The notes under the pieces are model-generated. The model made no database searches. It was not told where the DNA came from and saw nothing but the letters and a program-made list of their open reading frames with translations. A stretch of 64,000 nt of DNA from CBDFGS01 sp965247255. Its GTDB lineage: Bacteria; Chloroflexota; Dehalococcoidia; Lucifugimonadales; CAUZJF01. Both the position numbers and the translations under genes were made by a program. The first letter of the stretch is position 1. Every line of letters begins with the position of its first letter. Location: contig CBDFGS010000009.1 in the NCBI GenBank assembly GCA_965247255.1, positions 434,001-498,000 of the forward strand. Reading direction: 5' to 3'. Below are positions 7,942 to 15,395 of this stretch, piece by piece.

Positions 7942-8733
7942 ATGAACAATACGCAAACTCTAACCGCAGGCGACAGGGCGCCAGTCGATGTCAAGGCACC
8001 GGTCGGCGGGACGGGTAAAAAGAATCTCCTTGATCCCTTCGGCGCGGCTCAGGGCAGGCCTAGCCTTCTCCCGCGCCGGAGAGAAGGGACAAGAGTGGAG
8101 ATGACCCCCAGCGAGCTGGTCATGGTGCAGATGATGCCATGGAGCAACCTGGCGCTGGAAGGCGTTCAGTCGCGAACGGTCGAGAGTCCACCCTACGAGG
8201 TTGTCACGGCGGCGCTGGGCGCGGCAATCGTGGCGAACGAGGAAGCTGGAGCCGTCAAGCTGGAGCTGGTGGAGGAGAAGCACTTCTTCGGATGGTTCAC
8301 GAGCACCATCCTCAGAGCTACTCCAACGGGCAAGCTTTTCCGGTGGCCTACCGGCAGCCTGGAGCACAGCCTGGGTGAGCACATCACCGTAAAGGCCAAA
8401 AGAGTATCCGACGTCGTCTACGACTGGATCGGTGAGGACAAGGCCTACGCTCAGCGGTACGTAACGAACCGAGCGATGGGGCGCATGGTCGCCAGGAAGA
8501 TGGTAGCTCGGAAGACGGTGCGCATCGAGAAGAGGGCGTTGGGGCTCTTCAGCTACACGTCGAAGTCGACGTACTACGTGCTTCCGAAGCGGAGCTACGC
8601 CCTCGCAGATTCGCCTTCGGCTCTCCCTGCGCATGCGTATCGGTACGTCGGCTTGCGCGGGGATGATCAGCTAGAGGTCGAAATCCGAAGCGGCGTGAGC
8701 CGGCGGCAAGAGGCATCTGATTGCTACGACTAG
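7942..8733 (+). CDS. Hypothetical protein of the VWA cluster (263 aa)
   Basis: Family not recognised. The ATG at 7942 has AAGGAGG at good spacing. Residues about 55-165 seem to be a folded globular domain (LVMVQMMPWSNLAL, PYEVVTAALGAAIVANEEAG, ITVKAKRVSDVVYDWIG). Residues 170-200 form a basic helix with repeated RMVARKMVARKTV. No clear signal peptide or membrane helix. Residues about 31-41 (LLDPFGAAQGR) are encoded by a GATCCCTTCGGCGCGGCTCAGGG palindrome-like sequence typical of intergenic repeats, suggesting a repeat inserted in the N-terminal linker. Position between two leader-sharing genes argues for a common function. Confidence 0.6.
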   Translation: MNNTQTLTAGDRAPVDVKAPVGGTGKKNLLDPFGAAQGRPSLLPRRREGTRVEMTPSELVMVQMMPWSNLALEGVQSRTVESPPYEVVTAALGAAIVANEEAGAVKLELVEEKHFFGWFTSTILRATPTGKLFRWPTGSLEHSLGEHITVKAKRVSDVVYDWIGEDKAYAQRYVTNRAMGRMVARKMVARKTVRIEKRALGLFSYTSKSTYYVLPKRSYALADSPSALPAHAYRYVGLRGDDQLEVEIRSGVSRRQEASDCYD

Positions 8734-8818
8734 CGAAGGTCAGGGATGGTCCGAAATGTCGTTCCGAACGAAGTGAAGAATCTGGGGCCGGGGGGCCGCA
8801 CCCTACGGCACCGGGAGG

Positions 8819-8852
8819 AAAGACCACAGCCAACAGCTGTGGTTTTTGCTTT
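8819..8852 (+). terminator. Hairpin terminator, copy 2
   Basis: Stem AAAGACCACAGC (8819-8830), loop CAACA, stem GCTGTGGTTTTT (8836-8847), followed by GCTTT. One G-U pair replaces a G-C of copy 1, so pairing is preserved. It lies 85 bp after the 7942 gene stop and 105 bp before the giant gene. Confidence 0.7.
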
Positions 8853-8871
8853 CCCACACCTCGGACACTTT

Positions 8872-8957
8872 AAGACGGAGGTGGCAGCTATGGAGTAGAC
8901 GCACCGAATCAAGGTGGCGGTGAAGCAACTCGCCAGACCAAAAAGGAGGCGAACGCG
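8872..8957 (+). promoter_or_regulatory. Conserved leader, copy 2, with two-codon ORF ATG-GAG-TAG
   Basis: ATGGAGTAG at 8890-8898 preceded by CGGAG at 8876-8880, again 68 nt before the start codon (8958). Downstream are GGUGGCG...CGCC-AG-ACC pairing segments, then AAAAAGGAGG. Base changes relative to copy 1 mostly keep the possible pairs. Confidence 0.55.
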
Positions 8958-11900
8958 ATGATGCAGCAGGACTACCGGATGAACGAGATCGGGCGGAGCC
9001 TACCCCGAGCCTATGAGAGGCAGACCGGCAAGCCTCGGGCTGCCAAGGATATCAATCAGCACGCCAACGACCCAAACTCGGCTATTAGTCCAGGGATTGC
9101 GGCATTCGCGACGGAATCGGATCAGCTGCCCGCCTGGGTTAGGTGGCTGACATTCGCGGTCCTTGGTGTCTTAATTGTGGGACTCTCAGTAACCGCCCAG
9201 GTGCGCAACGACTACATAGTCGCCTGGAGCCTTTCCCAAGGGATTATAGGAGAGGCGTCGACTCAGGGCCTGGGCAGCTTCCTGGCGAACTTCGCGACGG
9301 CGGGTGTCATCCTGGGCCTGGCGGTCGCCTCCCTGAGCATTCCCCCTGTAGCGCGCGCAGCGGGCTTCATGCTGCGTTCAGGACGGGTCGGAGTCAGCGG
9401 ACTAGGCCTTGGAGCGTACGCCATCGCTCAGGCCATCGTCGCGCTGCTCGCACGCGTTCGGCTGGGCGTCGCCGCCGCAGTTCAGGCCATCGCGGCAGCG
9501 ATGGCCCGTATCTGGCTCGTCGTCGAAGGAGTCGCTCGAGCCGTCGCGCCGGTGCTGGCCCGCGTTCGGTTGGGTGTCGCTGGGGTCATCGGCCACCTGT
9601 GGACTGGGACCGCGATCCTCCTCGGATATGTCGGTCTGGCTATTCGGGGCGTAGTCCGCGGGGTCGGCCTGGTGGTGTACTACTCGCTGGGCGGCCTCGT
9701 TATCGCGCTCTACTACTTGGTGGATGCCGTGCTTCGCTATGTGTGGCCAGTGGTGTCTAGCGCCGCGGTCCGCCTCTGGCTGGGCATCACCGTCACCGTG
9801 GGCGCCGTCTCCGCAATCATGGGTTACGGATGGCAGCGAGTCTCGGCGGCGTTGCACCAACTGCTGTTAGGGATCACGGTCATCGCCGGGGCTGTCGGCA
9901 GCGCTGTTGGCGGGACGTGGGCGATCATCGCGGTCGCGGCTGTTAATGCCAGCGCGCGGGCAAGCACAGCGGTGCGATACGTTTGGGCGCTCGTCTCCAC
10001 GACTACCGCTTTGTTGGCAAGCGTCGCCGCGGCCTATTTGACTCGGCGCGGAGGTGAACTCAGCCGCAATCTGCGGTTGAGCAGTACCACCGTCGCTCGG
10101 GGCGGCCACCATGTGAGGGGTTACTCATGGTCTCGCACCGCGGCAGTGGCGGTCTTCCTGTGGCTAGGCGTCACGACTATCGCGCAGGCCGTTGGCCACC
10201 TGCTCGTGTACGCGGCGCATCGCGCTGTGGCCTTGACGGTCTTCCTCTGGCTGGGCGTCGCCACTATCGGTCTGGGCTTTGGCGCGGTGCTCGGACACGG
10301 GTGGCACGCCGCCGGCGCACTCGCATCCTACGTGGGGCGCGCCATCTCCACCACCGCGCGGGCCGTTAACGCGGTGTTCCTGCCGGTGCGGCGGACTGTC
10401 GCGGCAATCCTACGCTACTTCGGGCGCGGTATCGCCATGATAGCTCGGGCCATTGGTGTGGTACTCAGGGCCGCGTCGCAGAGTGGAGCTGCAGGCCTAG
10501 GCTACCTGGACCGCGGCGTGGCCGTCACAGGTCGGGCCGGCGGCACGGTGTTCTTGGCTGTGCTGCGGGCTGTGGCAGCGGTCCTGGGGTACTTCGGGCG
10601 TGGCATCGCCATCATGGCGCGGGCCGCTGGCGTGGCACTCGGCTACGTGCTGGGGATCGTGGCAGTGGTCGCGGGGTACTTTGGGCGCGGCATCGCCATG
10701 ATGGCCCGGGCCGCAGGCGTGGTGCTCGCCTCGGTGCTGGGGGTCGTGGCAACGGCCGCGGGGTACTTTGGGCGCGGCATCGCCATGATGGCCAGGGCCG
10801 CAGGCGTGGTGCTCGCCTCGGTGCTGGGGGTCGTGGCAACGGTCGCGGGGTACTTTGGGCGAGGCATCGCCGTCATCGCTAGAGCTGTCGGCGCCATCCT
10901 GGGATACGCGTCGGGGTATGGCTCGTCCGTCCTGCGGCACCTGGCACTTGGAATGGCTACGCTCGGCCATCACTCTTACGTTGCTGGCGGCGTGGCGAAG
11001 AGGCAGCTTACCATCTTGCTGCGGTTGGTCTGGCTGGGCGTCTCGACCGCCGCGAGACTCTTGTGGCTCGGCGTCGCAACCTTTGCCAGCCGGGTGAGAC
11101 CGCTCCTCTACTACTTGTTCATGGGCCTCTTCGCGTTCTTCGCGATAGCCGGGTGGGCGCTGTGGGCGGGGGTTTTACGGCCCCTGTGGCTGGGGGTCTC
11201 CGCGACCGCCGGTTTCCTTTGGCTGGGGGTGGCCACTATTGCGGGCCGGATATGGTTAGGAGCGTCCAAGTCCGCGTACTTCGCATGGCTGGGAATCACG
11301 ACGACGGTGCTCGCTTTCGGCTGGGTGGTGTCGCGCGGCGCGACGGCCGCCGCACGCGGGCTCTGGAGAAGCGCGGCCTTTGCAGCGGGAACCTTGGGGA
11401 CCGGCATATCTGCGACGCCGGACGCTGTCGGAATGGCGCTTTGGGTGGTCAAGCACCGGAAAGGGGTGTCTACATTGTCTGAATTCAACCTGACACGGGA
11501 ACGAGCACTCTCCGTAATCGCGACGCTATGGGTGTTCGGTATCGGCGGTCTGATAGCTGTGGCGCTGCTGTGGCCCGGACCGCCGGAGCCGACCGTGGTC
11601 GTCGATCACTGGGTCACCGGCCACCTGTACTTCGGCGCAAATCTGCCGGATATAGCTGAGCGGTACAACGCGGCCGGCCACAGGACCGAGGCCGGCAAGC
11701 GCATCGTGGTCCAGATCCACAATGCCCCGTCATCCGAGGGAGCGCGGGCTCTGCTCGGCAGGGTTACCGGCGGGGGGCCGGCCATGGTAAACGCGGGGGC
11801 CGGGCTGCAAGAGCTGCCGGACCCCACCATCGTCACGCCTTCAGGCGCCCACTGGCTGGTAAGCGTCAATCACGGCGCGGGCCGCAAGGTCGTTGACCCA

Positions 11901-13409
11901 GACAACGCTCGGAGCCTCGCACTGGCCTACATTGGGATAATAACCTTCCGCGACATCGCGGAGTGCCTGGGCTGGCCGCAGAAGGAGATCGGCTACGCGG
12001 ACATCATCGCACTGCGAAACGACCCGAGAGGGTGGAAGAGCTACTCGTGCGCCAAGCCTTCGTGGGGGACGAGGCCTCTGGTCGCCTTCACCGATCCCAG
12101 GACTTCGAGCACCGGCCGGAGCGTGCTGATCGCGCTGTACTCGATCGCCGCCGGCAAACTCCCGGGGCAGCTCACGCTGGATGACATAAAGGACCCGGCC
12201 GTCGTGAGCTACGTCGAGGGGTTCCAGCAACTCATAGACCACTACTTCATCGGCACGACCGTCATGAACACGAAGATCTACAAGGGGGCGCGCTTCGGGC
12301 AGTTCTTCATCATGCCGGAGGACAACCTGATCCACCTCTACGAAGGCACGGCGCGGGCTAGGTTCGGGACGAAGACGCACTCGGCCCCGCCCATCAAGGA
12401 CCCGATGGTCATGATCTATCCGAAAGAGGGCTCGATGGCGCGGACCAACTGCGCCTGCATCGTGGATGCCGCGTGGGTGACAGCCGAGCACGTCGAGGCC
12501 GCCGAGAAGTGGACCGACTTCCTGCTCGAAGACGAGCAACAGCGACTATTGATGGCGGCCGGCTTCAGGCCGACCGCGGGTCTCACCGTCCATGACCCGA
12601 GCAGCAAGATCACGCCACGGTTCGGACTGAACCCGGCGACACCGGCCAAGCCCCTCAACCCCGCGATGATCGCTCCTGAGGTCGCAGCCGCCATCGATGC
12701 GTCGTGGGAGGAGGTGAAGAGGCCGGGGATCATGACGTTTGTCCTCGACACGTCCGGCTCGATGGTCGGCACCAAACTGAGGCAGGCCAAGGAGGGGCTG
12801 AACCTCGCCCTGGACAGCATGGCCAGCAACAACCAGGTTGGCTTCCTCTCATTCGGCAACACCGTCCACACCCAGTCCAGCATCCCTGTTGCCCCGCTGG
12901 CGGATGTGGGCCCGGCAATCGTGGAGGCCGTCGAGGTAATCCGGGCCCGCGGGGAGACCGCGCTCTACGACGCAGTGAAAAGGGGCATCGAGATGACGGA
13001 CGCAGCCGAAGGAGACCCCGACGCCATCCGTGGCGTGGTGGTCCTCACCGACGGCCTGGCGAACCGCGGGGCGACGCGGCTGGACGACCTCATCAAGATG
13101 TTCGATGGAGAGGCCCCCATCCGCGAGTTCGGAGGCTTCGAAGGCGATTCAGTCGCCGTTCGTAACGATGGCAGAAGCGTTCCGTTGGAAGTCACCGTGG
13201 ATGGGAAGATAGTCGACAACGAGCAGTTCCGGGGCGACGGGCTGGCCATCCATACCGAGCACCGCATCCAGGTGTTCTTCATCGGCATTGGTGAGGACCT
13301 GAAGCTGACCGTTGGCCGGCTGCTCGCCGAAGCGACCTTCGCGGAGTTTCAGGGGGTAACCGAAGAGGATCTGGCCAGCTTGCTCCAGGAACTCAGCGGG
13401 TATTTCTAG
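8958..13409 (+). CDS. Giant membrane-anchored fusion: hydrophobic repeat region, solute-binding-like domain, von Willebrand A domain (1483 aa)
   Basis: Residues 1-57 are hydrophilic and share MMQQDYRM...DINQ with the gene at 7489. Residues about 58-873 hold roughly twenty hydrophobic segments rich in Ala, Val and Gly, punctuated by single Arg residues. Recurrent motifs are (F)LWLGV-T and GYFGRGIA-MARAAGV, including six 29-residue tandem units at residues 486-659. The last hydrophobic helix is at about 854-873. Residues about 880-1245 resemble an extracellular solute-binding domain (LLGRVTGG, GIITFRDIAECLGW, AEKWTDFLLEDEQQRLLMAAGFRP). Residues 1256-1483 are a VWA domain with an intact metal site: D1264-T-S1266-G-S1268, T1334 and D1365. 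Solute-binding plus VWA fusions are known; the huge repeat region is unusual. Binding partner and role are unknown. Confidence 0.8.
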   Translation: MMQQDYRMNEIGRSLPRAYERQTGKPRAAKDINQHANDPNSAISPGIAAFATESDQLPAWVRWLTFAVLGVLIVGLSVTAQVRNDYIVAWSLSQGIIGEASTQGLGSFLANFATAGVILGLAVASLSIPPVARAAGFMLRSGRVGVSGLGLGAYAIAQAIVALLARVRLGVAAAVQAIAAAMARIWLVVEGVARAVAPVLARVRLGVAGVIGHLWTGTAILLGYVGLAIRGVVRGVGLVVYYSLGGLVIALYYLVDAVLRYVWPVVSSAAVRLWLGITVTVGAVSAIMGYGWQRVSAALHQLLLGITVIAGAVGSAVGGTWAIIAVAAVNASARASTAVRYVWALVSTTTALLASVAAAYLTRRGGELSRNLRLSSTTVARGGHHVRGYSWSRTAAVAVFLWLGVTTIAQAVGHLLVYAAHRAVALTVFLWLGVATIGLGFGAVLGHGWHAAGALASYVGRAISTTARAVNAVFLPVRRTVAAILRYFGRGIAMIARAIGVVLRAASQSGAAGLGYLDRGVAVTGRAGGTVFLAVLRAVAAVLGYFGRGIAIMARAAGVALGYVLGIVAVVAGYFGRGIAMMARAAGVVLASVLGVVATAAGYFGRGIAMMARAAGVVLASVLGVVATVAGYFGRGIAVIARAVGAILGYASGYGSSVLRHLALGMATLGHHSYVAGGVAKRQLTILLRLVWLGVSTAARLLWLGVATFASRVRPLLYYLFMGLFAFFAIAGWALWAGVLRPLWLGVSATAGFLWLGVATIAGRIWLGASKSAYFAWLGITTTVLAFGWVVSRGATAAARGLWRSAAFAAGTLGTGISATPDAVGMALWVVKHRKGVSTLSEFNLTRERALSVIATLWVFGIGGLIAVALLWPGPPEPTVVVDHWVTGHLYFGANLPDIAERYNAAGHRTEAGKRIVVQIHNAPSSEGARALLGRVTGGGPAMVNAGAGLQELPDPTIVTPSGAHWLVSVNHGAGRKVVDPDNARSLALAYIGIITFRDIAECLGWPQKEIGYADIIALRNDPRGWKSYSCAKPSWGTRPLVAFTDPRTSSTGRSVLIALYSIAAGKLPGQLTLDDIKDPAVVSYVEGFQQLIDHYFIGTTVMNTKIYKGARFGQFFIMPEDNLIHLYEGTARARFGTKTHSAPPIKDPMVMIYPKEGSMARTNCACIVDAAWVTAEHVEAAEKWTDFLLEDEQQRLLMAAGFRPTAGLTVHDPSSKITPRFGLNPATPAKPLNPAMIAPEVAAAIDASWEEVKRPGIMTFVLDTSGSMVGTKLRQAKEGLNLALDSMASNNQVGFLSFGNTVHTQSSIPVAPLADVGPAIVEAVEVIRARGETALYDAVKRGIEMTDAAEGDPDAIRGVVVLTDGLANRGATRLDDLIKMFDGEAPIREFGGFEGDSVAVRNDGRSVPLEVTVDGKIVDNEQFRGDGLAIHTEHRIQVFFIGIGEDLKLTVGRLLAEATFAEFQGVTEEDLASLLQELSGYF
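10413..10934 (+). repeat. Six tandem 87-bp (29-codon) units within the giant gene
   Basis: Units start at 10413, 10500, 10587, 10674, 10761 and 10848. Units 4 and 5 (10674, 10761) are nearly identical at the DNA level. Unit 2 is the most diverged (GYLDRGVAVTGRAGG). Each encodes G-Y-F-G-R-G-I-A followed by a hydrophobic Ala/Val helix. High DNA identity in the centre implies recent unit duplication. Confidence 0.9.
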
Positions 13410-13500
13410 ATAGAAACGGGAGAGTACTTCGCGTCTAGGGAGTCCAGACCAGGTGATCGTTGACGCACCCGGTAGAAAGTGACCTTATACCCTTGAGGCG

Positions 13501-13533
13501 ATGAAGAAGATCTCTAGAATGCGAACCAGGTAG
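13501..13533 (+). promoter_or_regulatory. Ten-codon upstream ORF overlapping the next ribosome site
   Basis: ATGAAGAAGATC... encodes MKKISRMRTR and ends at TAG, whose last bases form TAGGAG, the ribosome site of the gene at 13544. It might couple translation. No ribosome site of its own is obvious beyond GAGGCG. Confidence 0.25.
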
Positions 13534-13543
13534 GAGTTTAGCC

Positions 13544-14224
13544 ATGACAACTCGTGCTGCACTACTGCATCCCCTCGGCGTGACGCTCTTTGTCGGCAGC
13601 TTGCTCGCGATCGCGGCGTTGAAACTACTACCGGGGCTGGAGCGCTGGGCGGCCCAGGCTCCCTGGGTCTTGGTACTCGGGTTCATAGCATACGTTGCGT
13701 CTGTGATTGCCGTGCGTATACTGCCACCGGAGGTACGCCGCGATCTTTCCGCGCCGGAGCTCCGCAAGCTCGACTCGATTCGACGGGCTATGGAAACGAA
13801 ACTCAAGCAACGAGAAGCCGCGGATGGCGGCTCATCGGAGCTCACCGGCGTCGTCCTGGAGGCGATCGTGCACCTGGACGTCCAGGTCACACCGGCGCTC
13901 CAGCAACTCCTGGCGCGGCAAAAGAACCTCAGCGAGCTGCTGGCCAAATACGACCGGGGGGAGCTGCCGCTGCCTGAGCCGGCGGTCCTGGAGCGTCTTC
14001 GGCGTATTAGCTCGCGTCAACGCACGGCCATCGAAGAATGCGTGCAGCAGGCCTCCAACGCCGCCGGAACTCTCGAGGCGCTCCTCCAGGAGAGCGACGA
14101 CGAGGTCATAGCATCCGAAGCCCGAGCCTGGGCCGACGATCTGCTTACGTTGTACGACTCGGTGGGTGACGTGTTGCGGGGTGAGGAAGGGCAAGGCGTG
14201 CTCGAAGACAATATGAGTAGGTGA
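13544..14224 (+). CDS. Two-helix membrane protein with long coiled-coil tail (226 aa)
   Basis: Two N-terminal membrane helices (HPLGVTLFVGSLLAIAALKLL and WVLVLGFIAYVASVIAVRIL) are followed from about residue 68 by a long charged helical region (DSIRRAMETKLKQREA, ALQQLLARQKNLSELLAKYD, RISSRQRTAIEECVQQASN), probably cytoplasmic and coiled-coil. GTAGGAG lies just upstream. The topology recalls membrane partners, such as XpaC-like proteins, that occur beside TelA and VWA proteins in ter-type stress clusters. That likeness is weak and only inference. It closes the cluster started at 6997 and is followed by a hairpin. Confidence 0.6.
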   Translation: MTTRAALLHPLGVTLFVGSLLAIAALKLLPGLERWAAQAPWVLVLGFIAYVASVIAVRILPPEVRRDLSAPELRKLDSIRRAMETKLKQREAADGGSSELTGVVLEAIVHLDVQVTPALQQLLARQKNLSELLAKYDRGELPLPEPAVLERLRRISSRQRTAIEECVQQASNAAGTLEALLQESDDEVIASEARAWADDLLTLYDSVGDVLRGEEGQGVLEDNMSR

Positions 14225-14232
14225 GCTAATCT

Positions 14233-14267
14233 GGGCGGGGCAAGAGTCCATGTCTCTTGTCCCGCCC
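14233..14267 (+). terminator. Long inverted repeat after the VWA cluster
   Basis: GGGCGGGGCAAGAG (14233-14246), a 7-nt loop, then CTCTTGTCCCGCCC (14254-14267): a 14-bp stem with one G-U pair. There is no T-run, so termination is likely but not certain. Confidence 0.5.
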
Positions 14268-14288
14268 GCGGGCATGCGAGCTTCAGGT

Positions 14289-14309
14289 GGGCGCGGCAAG
14301 CAGCGCCCC
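14289..14309. repeat. Intergenic palindrome GGGCGCGGCAAGCAGCGCCCC
   Basis: Same family as two copies at 29028-29107, where it is followed by TACGACGTTTG. Confidence 0.6.
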
Positions 14310-14372
14310 CACTGGTTGTTTTTCGTGGGCAACGCACCCCGTCTTAACCTCGTCTTTCCTCGATGCGGTAGG

Positions 14373-14378
14373 TATAAT
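14373..14378 (+). promoter_or_regulatory. Consensus -10 box (TATAAT) giving a likely leaderless mRNA
   Basis: TATAAT ends 7 nt before the pdxA ATG at 14385, so transcription would begin at or within a base of the start codon. No Shine-Dalgarno sequence is present. A -35 box is not obvious. Confidence 0.5.
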
Positions 14379-14384
14379 CGAAGC

Positions 14385-15395
14385 ATGAGCAAGAGCGAGA
14401 GGCCCCTGGTCGCCATCACCATGGGCGACCCTGCCGGGGTAGGGGCTGAGGTCACGGTAAAGGCGCTTGACGACGCCGGCGTGTACGAGAGATGCCGCCC
14501 GTTCGTCGTCGGCAACATCGACGCGATACGGGACGCCCAGCGCTTCGTTGGGAACGGCGGCGCTGCTCAAGGCGTCCGCTCGCTAGAGCATATAGCCGGG
14601 CATGCCGGCACCGTCGAGGTGTTCGACCCGGGCAACCTCGACTACGGCGACATAACCCTTGGGCGTTTATCGGCTGCGGCCGGCAAGGCCTCCGTCGAGT
14701 GGATCATCCAGGCGGGCGAGATGGCGACCAGCGGAGGCGTCCAGGCGATCGTGACCGCGCCTATTAACAAGGAGGCGTGCAGTCTGGCGGGCTACCAGGA
14801 CATCGGCCACATGGAGCTGCTCCAGCGGCAGACCGGCGCGAAGGAAGTCGCCACGATGCTCATCGCCGAGGGTCTCCGCGTCGTGCACCTGACCACCCAC
14901 AAGTCAATGCGCGTCGCCTGCGACTTCGTGACCAAAGCCAACGTGCTCTCTGCGATATTGCTCACATCGAGGTATTTTCAGCAGTGGGGTTTCGAGGCGC
15001 CTCGCATAGGAGTCGCCGCGCTGAACCCGCATGCCAGCGATGGGGGGCTCATCGGGGACGAGGAGGAGCGGGAGATCGCACCGGCTATAGCCGAGGCGCG
15101 CGCCCAGGACGTCGAGGCGATCGGACCAGTGCCTGCCGATACGATATTCAACCAGGCGATCGACGGTATGTACGACGCCGTGCTGGCCATGTACCACGAC
15201 CAGGGGCACATACCCATCAAGGTGCACAACTGGGCCAAGAGTATTACGCTCAATATGGGGCTGCCCTTCATCCGTACCTCGGTCGACCACGGTACCGCCT
15301 TCGACATCGCCGGCAAGGGCATAGCCGATCACGAGAGCATGGTGGAGGCGATCCGAGTGGCCGTGGACCTGGTCAGCGAAGGCAAGCTGCGATAA
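14385..15395 (+). CDS. pdxA: 4-hydroxythreonine-4-phosphate dehydrogenase family (PdxA/PdxA2)
   Basis: A 336-residue cytoplasmic NAD-dependent dehydrogenase. In vitamin B6 synthesis PdxA oxidises 4-phosphohydroxy-L-threonine; the PdxA2 branch acts on threonate or erythronate 4-phosphates in sugar-acid breakdown. Seen: N-terminal ITMGDPAGVGAEVTVKAL, TAPINKEA, GHMELL with a metal-binding His, ALNPHASDGG, and AMYHDQGHIPIK with two more metal ligands, then TSVDHGTAFDIAGKG. Length is normal. The start at 14385 sits directly behind a TATAAT, implying a leaderless message. Its stop overlaps the proC start (TAATG). No pdxJ is nearby, so the B6 versus sugar-acid role is not decided. Confidence 0.92.
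   Translation: MSKSERPLVAITMGDPAGVGAEVTVKALDDAGVYERCRPFVVGNIDAIRDAQRFVGNGGAAQGVRSLEHIAGHAGTVEVFDPGNLDYGDITLGRLSAAAGKASVEWIIQAGEMATSGGVQAIVTAPINKEACSLAGYQDIGHMELLQRQTGAKEVATMLIAEGLRVVHLTTHKSMRVACDFVTKANVLSAILLTSRYFQQWGFEAPRIGVAALNPHASDGGLIGDEEEREIAPAIAEARAQDVEAIGPVPADTIFNQAIDGMYDAVLAMYHDQGHIPIKVHNWAKSITLNMGLPFIRTSVDHGTAFDIAGKGIADHESMVEAIRVAVDLVSEGKLR

Noticed and set aside
10413..10934. CRISPR array
   Set aside because: The 87-bp units are contiguous, in frame and have no unique spacers. They code protein repeats.
14777..15394. In-frame 5' extension of proC through most of pdxA
   Set aside because: The extended peptide overlaps the pdxA gene in another frame and has no family similarity. ProC starts at the TAATG overlap.
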